Positions 61,546 to 64,000 of a stretch of 64,000 bases of DNA are shown one piece after another (the stretch's first letter is position 1; every line of letters begins with the position of its first letter). The position numbers and the translations under genes are program-made. Origin of the DNA: a virus; the IMG/VR virus record IMGVR_UViG_3300034375_003182, positions 1 to 64,000 of that record. One strand, written 5' to 3'. The notes beneath the pieces were generated by a model. The model made no database searches and was not told the DNA's origin. It worked only from the letters and a program-made list of their open reading frames with translations.

Positions 61546-64000
61546 TTAGCTTAAACCTGCAAAATCGTCTTCACCTGCAATTTCATCGCTATCGTCTGTT
61601 GATCCTAAAGGACCAGTTAAATCTGATTGATCTGCTACATCATCAAACGTAGCTCCATTTACTGTCACACTAGTTCCTCCAACATTAAATCCACTTGTAA
61701 CATTAGAGCTTTTTGAACTTGTTCGTCTATAAGCTGGTATACCACAATCTTTACAATACTCTTTTGCAAAACTAAGAAAATTTTGTAAATAATCTTGCGT
61801 CTCATCTAGTATCTGATAAGTTATACACTTTTTCCAACCGCTTTCAGGATCGTTAGCAAATGGATCTACATCCAAACCTGTATTAGATATTGCTACATAA
61901 TAAGGAGCTGGTAAATTATTTGGGTTTGGTGTATAAGGTCTTCTTACATATGACCCTATAGTAAATGCACTTGCATTTGAAGGACTCCAGAACTGACTGC
62001 CTGAACTAATCCAGTTATCTTTACAAGATGTTTCTGCAAATTCTAAACTAGGAGTTGAAGGATCTGTACAGTTGTATATACAAGGCAATCCTTGTCTAGA
62101 CATTAGGTCTTGTATAATAATCATTTTCCATGTTTCCATGTTAGAACAATCACTGCCTAGACCAGTTATATGTTTAGTGTAAAATCTATTGCCAGCTCGT
62201 GCAATACATTCAGCATTATAATCTAATAATCTCTTAATACCTTTTGGAACGCATCCTGGCATAGTTGTGGTTACTCCATCGCAATCTTCTATACATCCAT
62301 TATACTCATATTCACAAGGGCATGTGCCATCTTGATAATTAGCGTTTGGATTATAATTCAAAGCATTTGGGTCCATGCAACCGCAGCTTGGATTATCTGG
62401 ACAGCAGCTAGGATCATAAGTAAGTACTCCTGCTATATCTGAACATAAACATCCACTTGGCGGTGGATCATTTACATACTCACAACATCCATCATCTACA
62501 TTTGCATTTGGAACAGAAACTCCTGCACAATTTACAAGATAGTTTGTAGCAGTTGGATCTAAACAGCCGTGAATATTAGTAGTACCAGCATTGTCATCAC
62601 AGTCTTCTAACACTACATTACCTGTACCAGATAATTGTGCGCATTGTCCTAGAATACTATTTGCTGTTGTAACAGGAAGATCTATCTCTCCATTAGAATT
62701 TAGAAATGCACTGTCATATAATGAAACAGATATAATATATGCACCACTAGGCACATTATTTAAAACTATTTGAGTGTTTGCTGTAAGTATATCATATGGA
62801 GCATTTCCTCCATAACTTGGTATAGATGCATTATTAACCTGTCCTGTAAACCAACTTCCGTATGCAAATTGACCAGCATTATGCTGTACTAACCATATAT
62901 ATCCTACCCCATTTGGATTTGTAATATTTGATAGTAAAGATGTTGCATCAGGAAGATTAAAAGTTAAACTACCTGTAGAATCATCATCACATAATCCTGT
63001 ATCACTATTATATGTTGAAGTAGATCCTCCACTACTAAATGTTATATTGCCTGTACTTTGATACTCTTCTAGCAAACAGCAATCAGATTCATTTGCTGCG
63101 GCAAGTAAACACTCAGCCTCTGTAACATATCCATTAGGTTCATCTAGATCAAAATCACAAACGTTGCATATTTTAACAACCCAAGAACCTGCATTTCCAT
63201 ACTCGCAAGATCCATCGTCAATTGTAGCTGCTGCATTATAGTTGTTAGCAGTTACATCAGTACATCCTAATATATCATTCGGCTCTGGGTAGTCACAAGT
63301 CCCATCGTCTGTTGTTGCAGCTGGGTTATAATTGCTAGCTTGTGGATCTGTACATCCTGGAGTTTCAGGCTCTTCTGTAAGACAGCAAGCATCCATTGAA
63401 GCTTGTTGGGCTGGAGTAAAAGGAATAAATTCAGTAACATTCTCACTGTAAACATTTAATTCTCCGTAGTTGTATGAAACTTGAACTCCTTGAGGAACCC
63501 CATAACTAGCTATTGCATCACAAATCCATTGACTATAAATACTAATATTAGGGCTTATCATAAACTCTCTAAGAGTATCATCTCCTGAACTAATCAGAGT
63601 GCCATCTCCCATTACAACAGCATGTTCTATTACAAAACCATGTGTAAAGTTTTGTCCGTATCCTGGAATAACGCCTCCCATCGGGTCGCCCGATGTATCA
63701 AAATCTCCCTGAGCGCCAGAAGGAAGCCCCATATCTCCATTTGTATATGCTCCATCATTTTCATTGGGATTAAATATACCATAGCATAGCACATTAAACC
63801 AAACAAATTTTGCAGCTACTTGTCGACCGGCTATATCAAGACTAGTAGGTGAAGTTGACGACCCTCCATTAATAAACTGCCCATTATAATATCCTCCAGC
63901 AACATTAAATCCATTAACTCCTGCGTCAAATACAGCAGGATTCGTAGCAAAGAAATTTGTAAATTTTATATCTACAATTCCGTATTGTGGATTACAACTC
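61546..64000 (-). CDS. Large Cys-rich virion/fibre protein with TSP3-like repeats (partial at window edge)
   Basis: The frame stays open through 64000, so the 5' end of the gene lies outside the window; the GTG at 63792 is not a real start. Upstream of it the frame continues with NPQYGIVDIKF, FATNPAVFDAGVNG and LDIAGRQVAAKFVWFNVL. The protein has four GCTDPxAxNYxxxATTDDGxC-type repeats (near GCTDPQASNYNPAAT, GCTDVTANNYNAAAT, HGCLDPTATNYL, CGCMDPNALNYNPNA), matching the repeats in the T9SS protein. There is a further Cys-rich domain (SGCLCSDIAG, CNVCDFDLDEPNGYVT) and an acidic C-terminus. A baseplate, fibre or spike role is inferred from the neighbouring fibre genes. Confidence 0.75.
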   Translation of the reverse strand, partial: SCNPQYGIVDIKFTNFFATNPAVFDAGVNGFNVAGGYYNGQFINGGSSTSPTSLDIAGRQVAAKFVWFNVLCYGIFNPNENDGAYTNGDMGLPSGAQGDFDTSGDPMGGVIPGYGQNFTHGFVIEHAVVMGDGTLISSGDDTLREFMISPNISIYSQWICDAIASYGVPQGVQVSYNYGELNVYSENVTEFIPFTPAQQASMDACCLTEEPETPGCTDPQASNYNPAATTDDGTCDYPEPNDILGCTDVTANNYNAAATIDDGSCEYGNAGSWVVKICNVCDFDLDEPNGYVTEAECLLAAANESDCCLLEEYQSTGNITFSSGGSTSTYNSDTGLCDDDSTGSLTFNLPDATSLLSNITNPNGVGYIWLVQHNAGQFAYGSWFTGQVNNASIPSYGGNAPYDILTANTQIVLNNVPSGAYIISVSLYDSAFLNSNGEIDLPVTTANSILGQCAQLSGTGNVVLEDCDDNAGTTNIHGCLDPTATNYLVNCAGVSVPNANVDDGCCEYVNDPPPSGCLCSDIAGVLTYDPSCCPDNPSCGCMDPNALNYNPNANYQDGTCPCEYEYNGCIEDCDGVTTTMPGCVPKGIKRLLDYNAECIARAGNRFYTKHITGLGSDCSNMETWKMIIIQDLMSRQGLPCIYNCTDPSTPSLEFAETSCKDNWISSGSQFWSPSNASAFTIGSYVRRPYTPNPNNLPAPYYVAISNTGLDVDPFANDPESGWKKCITYQILDETQDYLQNFLSFAKEYCKDCGIPAYRRTSSKSSNVTSGFNVGGTSVTVNGATFDDVADQSDLTGPLGSTDDSDEIAGEDDFAGLS

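Noticed and set aside
1-64000. Reassigned stop codons (TAG to Gln), known in some crAss-like phages
   Set aside because: Long genes read through in the standard code, and TAG terminates a small gene at 1206-1208.
42621-64000. Terminase, portal or major capsid genes
   Set aside because: No Walker-type terminase, portal or HK97-like capsid pattern is seen; they are expected outside the window.

Overview
The window reads as part of an AT-rich genome of a tailed, probably short-tailed (podovirus-like) phage of the crAss-like group (Crassvirales relatives), most likely infecting a marine or free-living Bacteroidota/Flavobacteriia host. This is inference from gene content. A giant minus-strand virion gene carries a two-barrel RNA polymerase signature with a DxDxD metal motif. 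Beside it lie a crAss-type cargo, stabilization and ring-protein cluster, and opposite it is a replication block of PolA, a minimal DnaB, TOPRIM primase, SSB, UDG and an rIIA/rIIB-like pair. The host assignment rests on a phage gene with a type IX secretion (T9SS) C-terminal sorting domain, on a TTTG-N20-TANNTTTG Bacteroidota-type promoter, and on AT-rich leaders without Shine-Dalgarno sites. The standard genetic code fits. No tRNA, CRISPR array, insertion sequence or integrase was seen. Terminase, portal and major capsid genes were not recognised and presumably lie beyond position 64000.

Layout. (1) 1-2200, plus strand: small genes and unusual RNA. Two complete type I hammerhead ribozymes (586-632 and 911-960) bracket a 328-nt structured RNA. 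Downstream come a small membrane protein, two overlapping tiny lipoproteins, and a second structured RNA (1529-1870) that ends in a terminator-like stem. (2) 2200-19478, plus strand: replication, recombination and nucleotide metabolism. Genes here are family A DNA polymerase, a DnaA domain IV-like protein, SF2 helicase, DnaB-like helicase, RecA-fold ATPase, SSB, primase, a DUF1064 nuclease, rIIA-like GHKL ATPase, rIIB-like protein, 5'-3' exonuclease, UDG and a nucleotide-modification-associated domain. (3) 19462-42618, minus strand: four very large virion or ejection genes, including a 4425-residue RNA polymerase and metalloprotease fusion and a 1663-residue protein with a RecB-type nuclease domain. 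(4) 42621-52566, minus: stabilization protein, ring proteins, four highly basic proteins, an HU/IHF-like protein, a phosphoesterase and a holin-like protein. (5) 52568-64000, minus: tail fibres interrupted by an envelope cassette of a DUF5675 lytic-type protein, a T9SS-sorted repeat protein, a redox-dead thioredoxin-like secreted protein, a membrane coiled-coil protein and an outer-membrane barrel.

How it may work together (inference): the giant proteins are packaged and ejected with the genome, and the RNA polymerase starts transcription of the plus-strand early and replication genes. The replication genes copy the genome, then the minus-strand late operon makes virions and the lysis and envelope proteins. 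The two modules converge with a 17-bp overlap at 19462-19478. The hammerhead-flanked RNA and the T9SS-exported protein are the most unusual parts of the window.
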